A stretch of 64,000 nucleotides of DNA from CAYYYW01 sp964476245 (GCA_964476245.1 CAYYYW010000004.1:1-64000), one strand, 5' to 3'; positions 23,595 to 32,699 are shown, counted from the stretch's first letter. Made by a program: numbers and translations. The notes: generated from the sequence alone by a model not told the origin.

Positions 23595-23774
23595 ATGGAT
23601 ACTAAATCGACTGAGCTTTTCTATATGATGTTTATTCTCCCTGGTTTATTTTCTTTGACGTTGGTTGGAGAAGGTTTGTATAAAATTTCAAAGCACGAAG
23701 AAGGTTTTTTTACTTTTCTTTTAGGAGTATTTTTTTTGGTGGCAATAATCTTTGGTTATTTTTATTTTTTATAA
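23595..23774 (+). CDS. 59-residue small membrane protein (two TM segments)
   Basis: ATG 23595 opens a 59-codon frame with two hydrophobic helices (FYMMFILPGLFSLTLVGEG and FFTFLLGVFFLVAIIFGYFYF) joined by a charged loop (KISKHEE). It fills the gap between fic and the DNA ligase gene, 8 bp upstream of the latter. No family recognised; the hydrophobic pattern and spacing favour a real gene. Confidence 0.5.
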   Translation: MDTKSTELFYMMFILPGLFSLTLVGEGLYKISKHEEGFFTFLLGVFFLVAIIFGYFYFL

Positions 23775-23782
23775 ATGAAAGC

Positions 23783-25564
23783 ATGACATTCAAAAAATTG
23801 GCTAAATATTTTGAGCAAATGGAAAATACCTCGTCACGTTTAGAGATAACTCGTATTTTGGCGGAGCTTTTTAAAAAAATAAACAATGAAGAAATCGAAA
23901 AAATATTATATCTTCTTCAGGGCAGAGTGGCGCCTTTGTATGAAAAAACAGATTTTGGCATCGGGGAAAAAACGTTGCTTAAGGCAATCGCTGTCTCCCT
24001 CAACGTAGAAAAAAAACTTTTTGTCAGTCATTACAAAAGAATCGGCGACTTGGGAAAAACAGTTGAGGAATTCCGTCACAAGATAATAACCATAGAGGAA
24101 AAAGACCTTTCTATTGGTGAAGTTTTTGCTATTTTGAAAAAAATAACCACAACCGGCGGTGAAGGATCGCAGGAGGTAAAACTCTCTCTTCTCTCTCAAT
24201 TGATTAAATCATTAGACTCCCTTTCTTGCCGCTATTTAGTCCGGATTCCCACTAACACGTTGCGCTTGGGATTTTCTGACATGACGATTTTGGATGCCTT
24301 TTCTTGGATGTTGAAAGACGATAAAAGCCTGCGATCAGTAATTGAAAAAAACTATCATGTCAGACCCGATCTTGGATTAATAGGTAGAATTTTAAAAGAA
24401 AGAGGCATTTCCGGCTTAAAAGAAATAAAACCCGCCATATTTATTCCGATACTTATGATGCGAGCCGAGCGATTATCAAGCGCCAAAGAAATTATTGAAA
24501 AAATTGGTACTTGTTCGGTTGAACCCAAATACGACGGATTTAGATTGCAGATTCATTTCAAAAAAGGCGAAGTTAAACTTTATTCTCGAAATTTAGAAGA
24601 CGTAACCTACATGTATCCTGACTTGGTTAAGGCGGCCAAAAACCAAATGATAGGCCAGGAAATGATTTTTGAGGGTGAGGCGATTGGTTTTAATCCGGTT
24701 ACCGGTGACTTTTTACCCTTCCAAGAAACCGCTCAACGAAAGAGAAAATACGGGATTGAAGAAAAGGCAAAAGAAATCCCTTTAAAACTTTTCGTTTTTG
24801 AACTGCTTTATTTAAACGGGACAAGTCTAATAGAGACACCTTTTCTTAAGAGGAGAAAGGAACTGTTAAAAGTAATTAAAAAAACCGGCGATATTTTTTC
24901 CGAAACAATTTTTTTGGCCGACGACAAAATCATTAACAAACCAAAAGAGCTTGATCTTTTATTTGAAGAAGCAGTTTCCAAAGGGCTTGAAGGCATCGTT
25001 GTCAAGAAATTAGACGGAATATATCAGGCCGGAGCCCGCGGCTGGAACTGGATTAAGTATAAGCGGAGCTATAGTTCCAAACTTCAAGATACAATTGACT
25101 GTTTGGTCATGGGTTATGATATGGGACGCGGGAAAAGAACAGATTTTGGCATGGGGGCTTTTTTAGCCGGGGTTTATGATGACAAACAGGATAAATTTGT
25201 CACCGTGGCTAAAATTGGCACGGGCTTGTCGGATGAAGAATGGCGCCAATTAAAAGTTCAAAGTTCAAAGTTCAAAGTTCAAAAAAAACCAAATCGGTAT
25301 GAAGTTGATAAAGCAATGGAATGTGATGCTTGGATAACACCGGAGATAGTGGTGGAAATTAGGGCCGATGAACTATCAAGGTCTTCGGTTCACACCGCCG
25401 GAAGGAAAATGAAATTGACAAAAACAGGTCAGGCAATAGAAATTGATGTCCCCGGCTACGCTTTGCGTTTTCCTCGTCTTGAACGGTTCCGCTACGACAA
25501 GAGACCCGAAGAGGTAACAACCCTGAAAGAAGTAGAGGGAATGTTTAAGCAACAAGGAAAATGA
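23783..25564 (+). CDS. ATP-dependent DNA ligase (archaeal/eukaryotic LigI type)
   Basis: The 593-residue ligase has an N-terminal DNA-binding domain (residues 1-210, with RLGFSDMTILDAF), then the adenylation domain with the nucleophilic Lys249 in EPKYDGFR, GEAIGFNPVTG, EGIVVKKLDGIY and WIKYKRSY, and an OB domain to the end. This is the full three-domain ATP-dependent form, not NAD-dependent LigA. A 7-bp tandem repeat adds KVQSSKFKVQKK in the OB domain. It overlaps the DUF4012 gene by 4 bp. Such ligases occur in archaea and some CPR lineages, presumably by ancient transfer. Confidence 0.93.
   Translation: MTFKKLAKYFEQMENTSSRLEITRILAELFKKINNEEIEKILYLLQGRVAPLYEKTDFGIGEKTLLKAIAVSLNVEKKLFVSHYKRIGDLGKTVEEFRHKIITIEEKDLSIGEVFAILKKITTTGGEGSQEVKLSLLSQLIKSLDSLSCRYLVRIPTNTLRLGFSDMTILDAFSWMLKDDKSLRSVIEKNYHVRPDLGLIGRILKERGISGLKEIKPAIFIPILMMRAERLSSAKEIIEKIGTCSVEPKYDGFRLQIHFKKGEVKLYSRNLEDVTYMYPDLVKAAKNQMIGQEMIFEGEAIGFNPVTGDFLPFQETAQRKRKYGIEEKAKEIPLKLFVFELLYLNGTSLIETPFLKRRKELLKVIKKTGDIFSETIFLADDKIINKPKELDLLFEEAVSKGLEGIVVKKLDGIYQAGARGWNWIKYKRSYSSKLQDTIDCLVMGYDMGRGKRTDFGMGAFLAGVYDDKQDKFVTVAKIGTGLSDEEWRQLKVQSSKFKVQKKPNRYEVDKAMECDAWITPEIVVEIRADELSRSSVHTAGRKMKLTKTGQAIEIDVPGYALRFPRLERFRYDKRPEEVTTLKEVEGMFKQQGK
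25253..25280 (+). repeat. Heptamer tandem repeat inside the DNA ligase gene
   Basis: Four perfect AAAGTTC units followed by a further AAA. The encoded loop (VQSSKFKVQ) lies between the conserved EEWRQL helix and RYEVDK. Copy-number change would shift the frame. Confidence 0.88.
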
Positions 25565-27960
25565 AATTTATATCATTAATAACAGAAGAAGTAAAACAAT
25601 CAGCCAAGGCTTTGTTTGTTTTTAGAAAAACAATGCCTCTTGTCGGATTTTTAAAAAACAAGCTTGATCAATATCAATACGAAATCTTTTCTTCAGCCAT
25701 ACTTCCTAAACGGCTTGACCAATTTAAATATATTTTTATTTTTGACGAAAAAAAAGCCATTAATAAAATAGAAACACAGAGCAATGAGTTTCTAAAGGTA
25801 GGCAAACATCAAATTTTCATAATCTTAATCAATCAAAGAAAAAAGATGGAAAAATTAGCGGATTTTCTGGTTACAAAAAACTTAGACAATGTAAAAATTA
25901 TTAACACCGACGAAGAGTCGATTAACAGTGAGGAATTAGCGGAAAAAATTCTTTGGTTTATGTTTTCCAGATCAAAAGAAAGAGTTTTAAATTTGGAAAG
26001 ATTAATTAGTAAAAGGATGGTTAGGATTAAAAAAAAACCGACAGGGCCAAGCTTAAAAATCAGTAAAAAAAGGATTTTTTTATTATTTTGTCTCATTTTC
26101 TTTTTTGTCGAAACCTTTTTCATTTTTCCCCTTCTGGGTACGGGATTTTTTCTTTATCAAGCTACCCGCGCAATTGAAAATGAAAAATTGCAGGAATCTA
26201 AGAACTATTTGGGTTATGCTTTGCCTCTGCTTTCTTTGACAAAAAAGACCTATTCTTTTTCCAGGCCGATTTTTTCTTTTTTTTACTTGACTCTTTTGCC
26301 GGATGAGATTATTTCTCTTGAAGAAAACAGTTATTCGCTTCTTCAAACTGTTTTTGAAACCATGGAAAACGGGAAAAAAATTATTCCATTAGTGCTCGGC
26401 GATAAAGAAAGCCAGGGAAAAATGGAATTATTGACCCGTTTAGCTAAGTTTAAGTCGCAAACAGAGGAATTGTCAAAAAAAATATCTTTAATATCGCAAA
26501 AGATGAATTATAACGTAAAAAAAATTCAACAAATAAAAGTGAAATTAATTGAAGTAGAAGAAACAATTAATCAGCTGAAAAAATTACTGATCCATCTTGA
26601 TGAATTGGCGGGAAAAAACGAAGAAAAAAACTATCTTATTTTATTCCAAAACAACATGGAGCTTAGACCCGGCGGTGGTTTTATTGGCTCGTTTGGTATT
26701 TTGACTTTTGCCGATCATAAATTAAAAAATTTAAAAATAGAGGATGTTTATGAAGCCGATGGTCAATTAAAAGCCCATATTGAGCCGCCGGCGGCCATTA
26801 AAAAATATTTTAACCAACCTCATTGGTTTCTGCGAGATTCAAATTTTTCTCCCGACTTTCAGGAAAATTTAGAAAAAGCGGAATTTTTTTTGGAAAAAGA
26901 AATAGGCCTGACTGATTTCGACGGCGGAATAGGGATCACTACCACGGCAATTAATTATCTTTTGGAGGGGTTTGGCGATGTTTATCTGCCTGACTATGAC
27001 GAAACGATCAACAAAGACAATTTTTATATAAAAACCCAATTTTATGCGGAAAAAAATTTTTTTCCTGGATCGATCCAAAAAAAAACATTTTTGTCCTCAT
27101 TGATAAAAACATTGTTGTTAAGGCTAGAAGATGCCTCTTATAAAAAATTGGCCGACGCTCTAAAGCGATCCTTAGCAGAGAAACAAATCGTTTTGCATTT
27201 CAAAAATGAAAATCTAAACGAAGATGTTAATTTGTTTGGTTGGGGAGGAAAAATGGTTGTGCCCAAATGCGCCGAGCAACTACAAAACTGTGTTGCCGAC
27301 AATTTTTTCCCAGTTGACGCTAATTTAGGCGTAAATAAAGCTAATTTTTTTCTCAGCCGGTTAATAAATTTTAAGGTAAAAATTAAGGAAGACGGAGAAA
27401 TCGAAGACCTTCTGTCTTTAACTTTTAAAAACGATTCGCCATCGGAAATTTTTCCCGGCGGTACATACAAAAATTACTTTCAGACTTTTTTACCCAAAGA
27501 TTCTTTAGTTAAACAGGTGACCAAAAATGGTGTTTTGATTGAAGATTATGAAGAAAGAGACGAAAATCAATTTAAAATCGTCGCCTTTTATTTTGAAGTT
27601 CCTCCTAAACAAACCACGGAAATTAAAATTAATTACCTTTTGAAAGAAAAAATTGTTAAGGGGAGAGGGGTATACCAATTGGTTGCCCAAAAACAAATAG
27701 GTTCGACCAACAATGATCTTGTTTTAGAATTTTATTTTCCCAAGAATGTTTACGTAATAAACAAAAACTTTTCCTCCCTTGCAAAAGAGGACAATTTAAT
27801 TTACAATACAAATCTATCAACTGATAGAATTTTTTTTATTGAATTANNNNNNNNNNNNNNNNNNNNNNNNNNNNNNNNNNNNNNNNNNNNNNNNNNNNNN
27901 NNNNNNNNNNNNNNNNNNNNNNNNNNNNNNNNNNNNNNNNNNNNNNTAAAAACAAGATGA
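25561..27960 (+). CDS. DUF4012-domain membrane protein, interrupted by a scaffold gap
   Basis: The N-terminal 170 residues look Rossmann-like. One TM helix lies at about 172-197, a coiled coil at about 295-350 (LAKFKSQTEELSKKIS onward), and then the DUF4012 core with LILFQNNMELRPGGGFIGSFG, DGQLKAHIEPP and FFLEKEIGLTDFDGGIGIT. DUF4012 proteins are cell-envelope proteins found mainly in Actinobacteria and CPR, often beside polysaccharide genes; the function is unknown. The C-terminus meets 100 N at 27847. If the flanks are joined by their shared TA, the frame ends LKTR with a TGA overlapping the start of the bL25 gene, a natural ending. Confidence 0.85.
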   Translation: MKFISLITEEVKQSAKALFVFRKTMPLVGFLKNKLDQYQYEIFSSAILPKRLDQFKYIFIFDEKKAINKIETQSNEFLKVGKHQIFIILINQRKKMEKLADFLVTKNLDNVKIINTDEESINSEELAEKILWFMFSRSKERVLNLERLISKRMVRIKKKPTGPSLKISKKRIFLLFCLIFFFVETFFIFPLLGTGFFLYQATRAIENEKLQESKNYLGYALPLLSLTKKTYSFSRPIFSFFYLTLLPDEIISLEENSYSLLQTVFETMENGKKIIPLVLGDKESQGKMELLTRLAKFKSQTEELSKKISLISQKMNYNVKKIQQIKVKLIEVEETINQLKKLLIHLDELAGKNEEKNYLILFQNNMELRPGGGFIGSFGILTFADHKLKNLKIEDVYEADGQLKAHIEPPAAIKKYFNQPHWFLRDSNFSPDFQENLEKAEFFLEKEIGLTDFDGGIGITTTAINYLLEGFGDVYLPDYDETINKDNFYIKTQFYAEKNFFPGSIQKKTFLSSLIKTLLLRLEDASYKKLADALKRSLAEKQIVLHFKNENLNEDVNLFGWGGKMVVPKCAEQLQNCVADNFFPVDANLGVNKANFFLSRLINFKVKIKEDGEIEDLLSLTFKNDSPSEIFPGGTYKNYFQTFLPKDSLVKQVTKNGVLIEDYEERDENQFKIVAFYFEVPPKQTTEIKINYLLKEKIVKGRGVYQLVAQKQIGSTNNDLVLEFYFPKNVYVINKNFSSLAKEDNLIYNTNLSTDRIFFIELXXXXXXXXXXXXXXXXXXXXXXXXXXXXXXXXXXKTR
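27847..27946. other. Scaffold gap of 100 N
   Basis: An exact 100-N run marks a join of unknown true size. The left flank ends GAATTA and the right flank begins TAAAAAC. They share only 2 nt, so unlike the other two gaps no overlap proves the join spurious. Confidence 0.9.
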
Positions 27961-28730
27961 AAAAAAAGTCGCCCAAAAAACAGGAAAAAAATAAACCCAA
28001 AAAAACAGGAAGCACTGACAAAATTCAGCTCGTTGTTGAAAAGCGCAATGTTTTCGGCAAAAAATTGAAAGGTTTAAGAAAACAGGGAAAGCTGCCGGCC
28101 AACATCTTCGGTGAAGATATCAAGTCTCAAGCGGTTATGTTATCGGTGAAAGAATTTTTTAGAGCATACCGAAAAGCTGGTCAAACGCAGATAGTTTATC
28201 TTCAGTTAGAAAACAAGGAAGAATTGCCGGTTTTGATTCAAGAAGTTCAACATCACCCGGTGACTAATTTTTTACTGCACACCGACTTTCGCAAAGTTAA
28301 TTTGAAGAAAAAAATCGAAACTGACGTACCCGTTAAATTTGTTGGCGAATCAGAGGCGGTTATCCAAAGCAAAGGAATCCTTTTAACTATGACGGAGTCG
28401 TTAAGAGTTGAGGCGTTACCGGAAGCTATTCCTAGCATGTTTGAGGTTAACATCTCGCCTCTTAAGGAATTAAATGATGAAATAAAAGTCAAAGACATCA
28501 AAATAATTGGAGAGTATATAATCAAGGAAACGCCTGAAAAAACAATTGTTCGCATCACCGCTCACAAAGAGGAAACAGTAGAGACTCAGGTTGTTGCTCC
28601 GGAGACGGTTGAAGTAACAACAGAGAAAAAAGCAGAGGAAGAAGCTCCCGCCGAGGGAGAAAAAGCCGCAACCGCTCCTAAAAAAGAAACAAAGACGGAG
28701 GCAGCTCCAACTAAAAAAGAAAAGAAATAA
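27957..28730 (+). CDS. rplY: 50S ribosomal protein bL25 (CTC type)
   Basis: The 257-residue protein has a Lys-rich N-terminal extension, the L25 5S rRNA-binding domain (KRNVFGKKLKGLRKQGKLPA, then NIFGEDIKS, and VQHHPVTNFLLHTDFRKV) and the TL5/CTC C-terminal beta domain (VPVKFVGESEAV, EALPEAIPSMFEVNIS). A 50-residue Glu/Lys/Ala/Pro tail follows, as in many CTC proteins. It binds 5S rRNA in the large subunit. The start overlaps the end of the upstream frame by 4 bp. Confidence 0.93.
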   Translation: MKKKSPKKQEKNKPKKTGSTDKIQLVVEKRNVFGKKLKGLRKQGKLPANIFGEDIKSQAVMLSVKEFFRAYRKAGQTQIVYLQLENKEELPVLIQEVQHHPVTNFLLHTDFRKVNLKKKIETDVPVKFVGESEAVIQSKGILLTMTESLRVEALPEAIPSMFEVNISPLKELNDEIKVKDIKIIGEYIIKETPEKTIVRITAHKEETVETQVVAPETVEVTTEKKAEEEAPAEGEKAATAPKKETKTEAAPTKKEKK

Positions 28731-28749
28731 TATATAATAAATTCATTTT

Positions 28750-29763
28750 ATGAAAACCCTAAACATTGGTTTAAATGGGTTTGGAAGAATTGGAAGAAGT
28801 TTTACCCGGATTGCTCTTAAGAAAAATCTCTTCAATGTTGTGGTTGTCAACACTCGAAAAACCCCAAACAGCATGTTGGCTTATCTTCTTCAGCATGATT
28901 CTGTTTACCGCAAGTTTAAGATGGAAGTTAAGGAAGAAGCCGATGGTATCTCGGTTAATGGTAAAAAAATTTTTACTACTCTCCATTCAGCTCCCGAAGA
29001 AATTCCTTGGGAAAAATATCAAGTTGATGTCGTTGTTGACGCCACCGGTGCTTTTACCAAGAAAGAAGAGCTAGAAAAACATATAAAAGGGACGGTAAAA
29101 AGAGTTATTTTAACAGCGCCGGCTAAAGATGAAGTTACTCCACAAGTGGTTTTGGGAGTAAACGACGATAAAATTAATTGGGAGAAAGAAACGGTTATTT
29201 CCAATGCTTCTTGTACTACTAATTGCGCCGCGCCGATGTTTAAAGTTTTAAACGATAATTTTAAAATTATCTCAGGTTTTTTAACAACTGTTCACGCAGT
29301 CACCATAACTCAAAGCATGTTGGATGATGCCGGCAAAAACCCTGAACGTTCAAGAGCGGCTTTTTTAAATATTATTCCCTCAACGTCAGGGGCGGCTAAA
29401 GCGGTTGTTAAAACAATCCCCGAACTAAAAGGTAAAATTGAAGTGGGAGCTATTAGAGTGCCCGTTCCTACAGGCTCTTTGTCGGACGTGTCAGCGCTGG
29501 TTGAGAAAAAAACTTCAATTGAGGAAGTAAACGAGGCGTTTAGAAAAGCGGCTGAAGGCAAAATGAAAGGAATTTTACAATACCAAACCGAAGTTCTCGT
29601 TTCATCAGACTACATCGGCTCGCCTTATTCTTGTATTTTTGATGCCAATTATACTAAGGTAATAAATGGAAATAATATTAAGGTTTTTGGTTGGTATGAT
29701 AATGAATGGGGCTATTCTTCAAGACTGGTTGACTTAGTTTGCCAGCTCTCTAATTTTGTTTAA
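28750..29763 (+). CDS. gap: Glyceraldehyde-3-phosphate dehydrogenase, type I
   Basis: At 337 residues it has the NAD-binding NIGLNGFGRIGRSFTR start, the catalytic SNASCTTNCAAP with the active Cys near residue 154, and the conserved WYDNEWGYSSR near the C-terminus. It oxidises glyceraldehyde-3-phosphate to 1,3-bisphosphoglycerate in glycolysis. A TATAAT lies 11 bp before the ATG, so it may be transcribed alone with almost no leader. No other glycolytic gene is in the window. Confidence 0.97.
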   Translation: MKTLNIGLNGFGRIGRSFTRIALKKNLFNVVVVNTRKTPNSMLAYLLQHDSVYRKFKMEVKEEADGISVNGKKIFTTLHSAPEEIPWEKYQVDVVVDATGAFTKKEELEKHIKGTVKRVILTAPAKDEVTPQVVLGVNDDKINWEKETVISNASCTTNCAAPMFKVLNDNFKIISGFLTTVHAVTITQSMLDDAGKNPERSRAAFLNIIPSTSGAAKAVVKTIPELKGKIEVGAIRVPVPTGSLSDVSALVEKKTSIEEVNEAFRKAAEGKMKGILQYQTEVLVSSDYIGSPYSCIFDANYTKVINGNNIKVFGWYDNEWGYSSRLVDLVCQLSNFV

Positions 29764-29784
29764 TCTTTTAAGAAGCGATCTCTA

Positions 29785-30348
29785 CTATTGATACAAATTG
29801 TGTTTTCTAATATATTCTTCCACTTTTTCCGGCACTAATCCGGTAATAGATAAGCCCATTTTAATCCGTTTTCTAATTATCGTTGAAGAAAAATTAGTCG
29901 TGATCAGGCCCTTATTTTTAACAATTGAAAAACCTTCTGGCAACTTCTTAATTTGGTAATAACCTCGAGGAAAGACCAAAAAAGGAACGAGCTTAGACAA
30001 TTGTTTATAGTTTTTCCAACGACTAAACTCTTTCAAGGTGTCTGAACCGCAAACCCAGAAATATTTATTGGCCTGGTCTTTTTTTAAAATCCTGACGGTG
30101 TCTATAGTGTAGGTTTCTCCGTTTCTTTTGATATCTAAATCAGAGACTTTAATTTTCTCGGTTTCTAAAAACTTTGTCATATTCAGTCGATGGAGTGGAG
30201 AAGCCGCCATTTTTTTCCAGGGATGAGTATTGGCAGGAAGAAGCCATACTTGATCAATTTTTGTCATTTTTTCCAAAACCTGTTCCGCCACCAACAGATG
30301 GCCAAAGTGAGGTGGATCAAACCGTCCGCCAAAAACAGCAATATTCAT
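29785..30348 (-). CDS. nadD: Nicotinate-nucleotide adenylyltransferase
   Basis: The 187-residue nucleotidyltransferase has the (T/S/H)xGH-type motif GGRFDPPHFGH at residues 7-17, WLLPANTHPWK and the C-terminal ISSTxIR equivalent SSTIIRKRIK near residue 158. NadD converts nicotinate mononucleotide and ATP to deamido-NAD. It is encoded just after, and overlaps by 4 bp, a radical SAM gene on the same strand, and is convergent with gap. Confidence 0.9.
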   Translation of the reverse strand: MNIAVFGGRFDPPHFGHLLVAEQVLEKMTKIDQVWLLPANTHPWKKMAASPLHRLNMTKFLETEKIKVSDLDIKRNGETYTIDTVRILKKDQANKYFWVCGSDTLKEFSRWKNYKQLSKLVPFLVFPRGYYQIKKLPEGFSIVKNKGLITTNFSSTIIRKRIKMGLSITGLVPEKVEEYIRKHNLYQ

Positions 30349-31190
30349 GTTTTTTTATGAGACAAAATTTTTTGACAGGCTAATTTTAACTTATATTTTT
30401 TTATTAAATCAAAGATAATTTTTTCCAGTTGTTTTTGATATTCAATCTTTTCTGCCTCTTGAAAACTTTTTAATTGACGGGGATAGTCTTTTTTGAGATA
30501 TAAGAATAATCTTTCCTTAATATAACGAGAAAGATTAATATGTTCAACCCAAATTTCGTCAACTTTAGTTTCGGCTAATTTTTGAAAAAGCTTTTCTAAA
30601 TTTCCTTTTTCCCAGACAAAATTGGGAAGAAGCGGGCCAACAAAAGCATAGGTTTCAATTCCAGCATCTTTTAATTTCTTAAGAGACTTTATTCGTTCTT
30701 CAGCCGGCGGGGCATAAGTTTCCAAATATTTTGAGACTAAGTCGTCGGTTGAGGTGATTGTCAATCCGACCGACATTTTTTTGATCCTTTTTAGAATATC
30801 AATGTCGCGCAAAACCAACGGAGACTTTGTTAGCAAAGAAACAGAGCCCTTGTATTTAAAATCGGCAATTACTTCAAGACACTTCCTGGTAATTTTATAT
30901 TTTGCCTCAAGTCCTTGGTAAGGGTCGGTGACCGAGCCAAAAAAAATTGAACCAAAATTTTTACTCTTTTTCTTTGCCAATTCTTTTTTTAAAACTTCCG
31001 CGGCATTTATTTTAACGTCAACAAATTCGCCCCATTGCTCTCCCGGATGCTTCCATCTGCCGATAAAACTGGCATAACAATATTTGCAACCAAATCGACA
31101 GCCAACATAAGGATTAACAACATAATCAGAAACCGGCAGGCCGGATTTGGTGAGAATTGATTTTGCCCGAATAAGATTTATTTTGTACAT
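30345..31190 (-). CDS. SPL-like radical SAM protein
   Basis: From ATG 31190 the product has 281 residues. The [4Fe-4S] motif is CRFGCKYCYA near residue 31 (CxxxCxxC), preceded by VNPYVGC as in spore photoproduct lyase-like and Rv2578c-like proteins. FFGSVTDPYQGLEAKYKITRKCL and GLTITSTDD continue the radical SAM barrel. The photolesion role of SplB is not implied; this subfamily is common and uncharacterised. The upstream 27-codon extension is hydrophobic and unlike the family, so the internal ATG is used. It overlaps nadD. Confidence 0.85.
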   Translation of the reverse strand: MYKINLIRAKSILTKSGLPVSDYVVNPYVGCRFGCKYCYASFIGRWKHPGEQWGEFVDVKINAAEVLKKELAKKKSKNFGSIFFGSVTDPYQGLEAKYKITRKCLEVIADFKYKGSVSLLTKSPLVLRDIDILKRIKKMSVGLTITSTDDLVSKYLETYAPPAEERIKSLKKLKDAGIETYAFVGPLLPNFVWEKGNLEKLFQKLAETKVDEIWVEHINLSRYIKERLFLYLKKDYPRQLKSFQEAEKIEYQKQLEKIIFDLIKKYKLKLACQKILSHKKT

Positions 31191-31290
31191 AAATACAAAC
31201 GAGATCCAATAAACGATGTTTCGACTATTTGAATAATCAAAGTGAATTAAACTTTCAATAAAAACGAACATTTCTAGTATAATTTATCCT

Positions 31291-31683
31291 ATGGATAAAA
31301 AAAACATCCTTTACGTCGCCGCAGGAATAATAATTGCCTTTGTCATTCTTTATGGGGTTTATTGGTTATTAAATCAAAAAGAGTTTTTTAATAGCGTTCC
31401 TAAAAAAACAGACGAAGTTATCTTATATTGGGGAGAAGAATGTCCCCATTGTAAAAACGTTGAGGAATATCTAAAATCTCATCAACAAATAGAAAAGAAG
31501 ATTAAAATTGAAAGAAAAGAAATCCATGATAACAAAACAAATGCGGCAGATTTACAAGATAAAGCAATGGTCTGCAGATATAATTCATCAAAAGGCATCC
31601 CAATTCCATTTTTATATTTTAAAGGCGAATGTATTGTTGGCGATCAGCCAATTATTGACTATTTAAATAAAAAAACTATATGA
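31291..31683 (+). CDS. Membrane-anchored thioredoxin/glutaredoxin-like protein (CPHC)
   Basis: One N-terminal TM helix (residues 6-25) anchors a thioredoxin-fold domain outside. The active site is EECPHC (Cys51 and Cys54), and a cis-Pro strand GIPIPFLYFKGE is followed by CIVGD. Two further Cys could give additional redox chemistry. A TATAAT at 31278-31283 ends 7 bp before the ATG, so the mRNA is leaderless. It overlaps by 4 bp with a polytopic protein that carries its own CPAC. I infer a thiol-disulfide relay across the membrane. Confidence 0.8.
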   Translation: MDKKNILYVAAGIIIAFVILYGVYWLLNQKEFFNSVPKKTDEVILYWGEECPHCKNVEEYLKSHQQIEKKIKIERKEIHDNKTNAADLQDKAMVCRYNSSKGIPIPFLYFKGECIVGDQPIIDYLNKKTI

Positions 31684-32138
31684 TATTTATTCCATCCGTC
31701 TACGCAAATTGCCCGGCGTGTATTGTGGTGGTTGGAGGTGGTCTTTTAATTGCCAAAAAATTAGGCATAGACGATCTTTTGATTTCTATCTGGCTTTCCG
31801 GATTGAATACAACCATTGCTTTTTGGATTGCCTCAACAATCAAGAATAAAAAATTTAACAATCAAATTATGTGGACGACGGGCTTTTATGTTATTACCTT
31901 AGTTTACCTTTGGTATAGTAAACAAATAGGACACCTAACCAATAAATTTTGGGGAATAGATAAGGTATTTTTTGGTATAACGCTTGGTTTCTTTGTTTTT
32001 TTATTAGCTGTTTCAACGGACCGTTTTATTCGCAAGAAAAATAAGGGGAAAAGACTGTTTGATTATCAAAGGGTAATTATTCCTTTGTTATTTTTAATCA
32101 TTACAACAGTTATCTTTAAAATATTATTAAAAATTTAA
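31680..32138 (+). CDS. Polytopic membrane protein with N-terminal CPAC
   Basis: The 152-residue protein has about four TM segments after an N-terminal stretch SVYANCPAC that may be a signal-like region with a CxxC just outside the membrane. It is translationally coupled (ATGA) to the membrane thioredoxin-like gene. The pairing suggests a compact electron donor or partner for the thioredoxin domain, in the way that DsbD or VKOR serve other oxidoreductases, but no family is recognised. Confidence 0.65.
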   Translation: MIFIPSVYANCPACIVVVGGGLLIAKKLGIDDLLISIWLSGLNTTIAFWIASTIKNKKFNNQIMWTTGFYVITLVYLWYSKQIGHLTNKFWGIDKVFFGITLGFFVFLLAVSTDRFIRKKNKGKRLFDYQRVIIPLLFLIITTVIFKILLKI

Positions 32139-32150
32139 TCTTTGTAACTT

Positions 32151-32681
32151 ATGGAAATTGATACGAAACTTAAAAACTTTATGGAAAAAGTTAAAAAAAT
32201 GGAAAAAGGAGAGAAGCTGGATTTATCTTCGGACGAAGATCTTTCTATTGCCGTCATGAATTTAATATCAATTGAAGAGCACTTGTTTTTCTCCGGAGGG
32301 AAAACAGGCAAAACCCGATATTTTGAATTATTAAACGAAGTTCGCGAGATGAGAAAACAGCTTTTGAGGTTATTAATTAAAGATTATGAAGGTGAGGTTT
32401 GGTGTATTAGCAAACATTTATTGGCCGCCTCAATGAGATTAATGGAAGTGGGGACTAAGGCATTGACCAAAGGAGAAAAAGACAAAGCCCACAATTTATT
32501 TAAAAAGTCTTATCATTTATATAATTTATTTTGGGGACTGAATTTAAAGATGGTTGGGTCGGACGAATTAAAGACAATAAATTTTGAAGACAAAGAGGAA
32601 CCAATAAAATATAAGGAAAACAGCTTTCTTGGGAAAATAAGTGAGACCATCGGAAAAATTTTAGACTGTTGTAAGGAATAA
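32151..32681 (+). CDS. Uncharacterised helical protein, 176 residues
   Basis: This soluble, entirely helical protein (EEHLFFSGGKTGKTRYFELLNEVREMRKQLL, shown in parts: SIEEHLFFSG and FELLNEVREM) is followed by a second helical hairpin with HLLAASMRLMEVGTKAL. It ends in a Cys pair (ILDCCKE). It looks like a HEPN- or four-helix-bundle-type scaffold without an Rx4H motif. It lies 12 bp after the membrane redox gene and 18 bp before the HypC-like gene, so it may belong to either unit. Function unknown. Confidence 0.6.
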   Translation: MEIDTKLKNFMEKVKKMEKGEKLDLSSDEDLSIAVMNLISIEEHLFFSGGKTGKTRYFELLNEVREMRKQLLRLLIKDYEGEVWCISKHLLAASMRLMEVGTKALTKGEKDKAHNLFKKSYHLYNLFWGLNLKMVGSDELKTINFEDKEEPIKYKENSFLGKISETIGKILDCCKE

Positions 32682-32699
32682 AATTGTTAAATTACCAGC

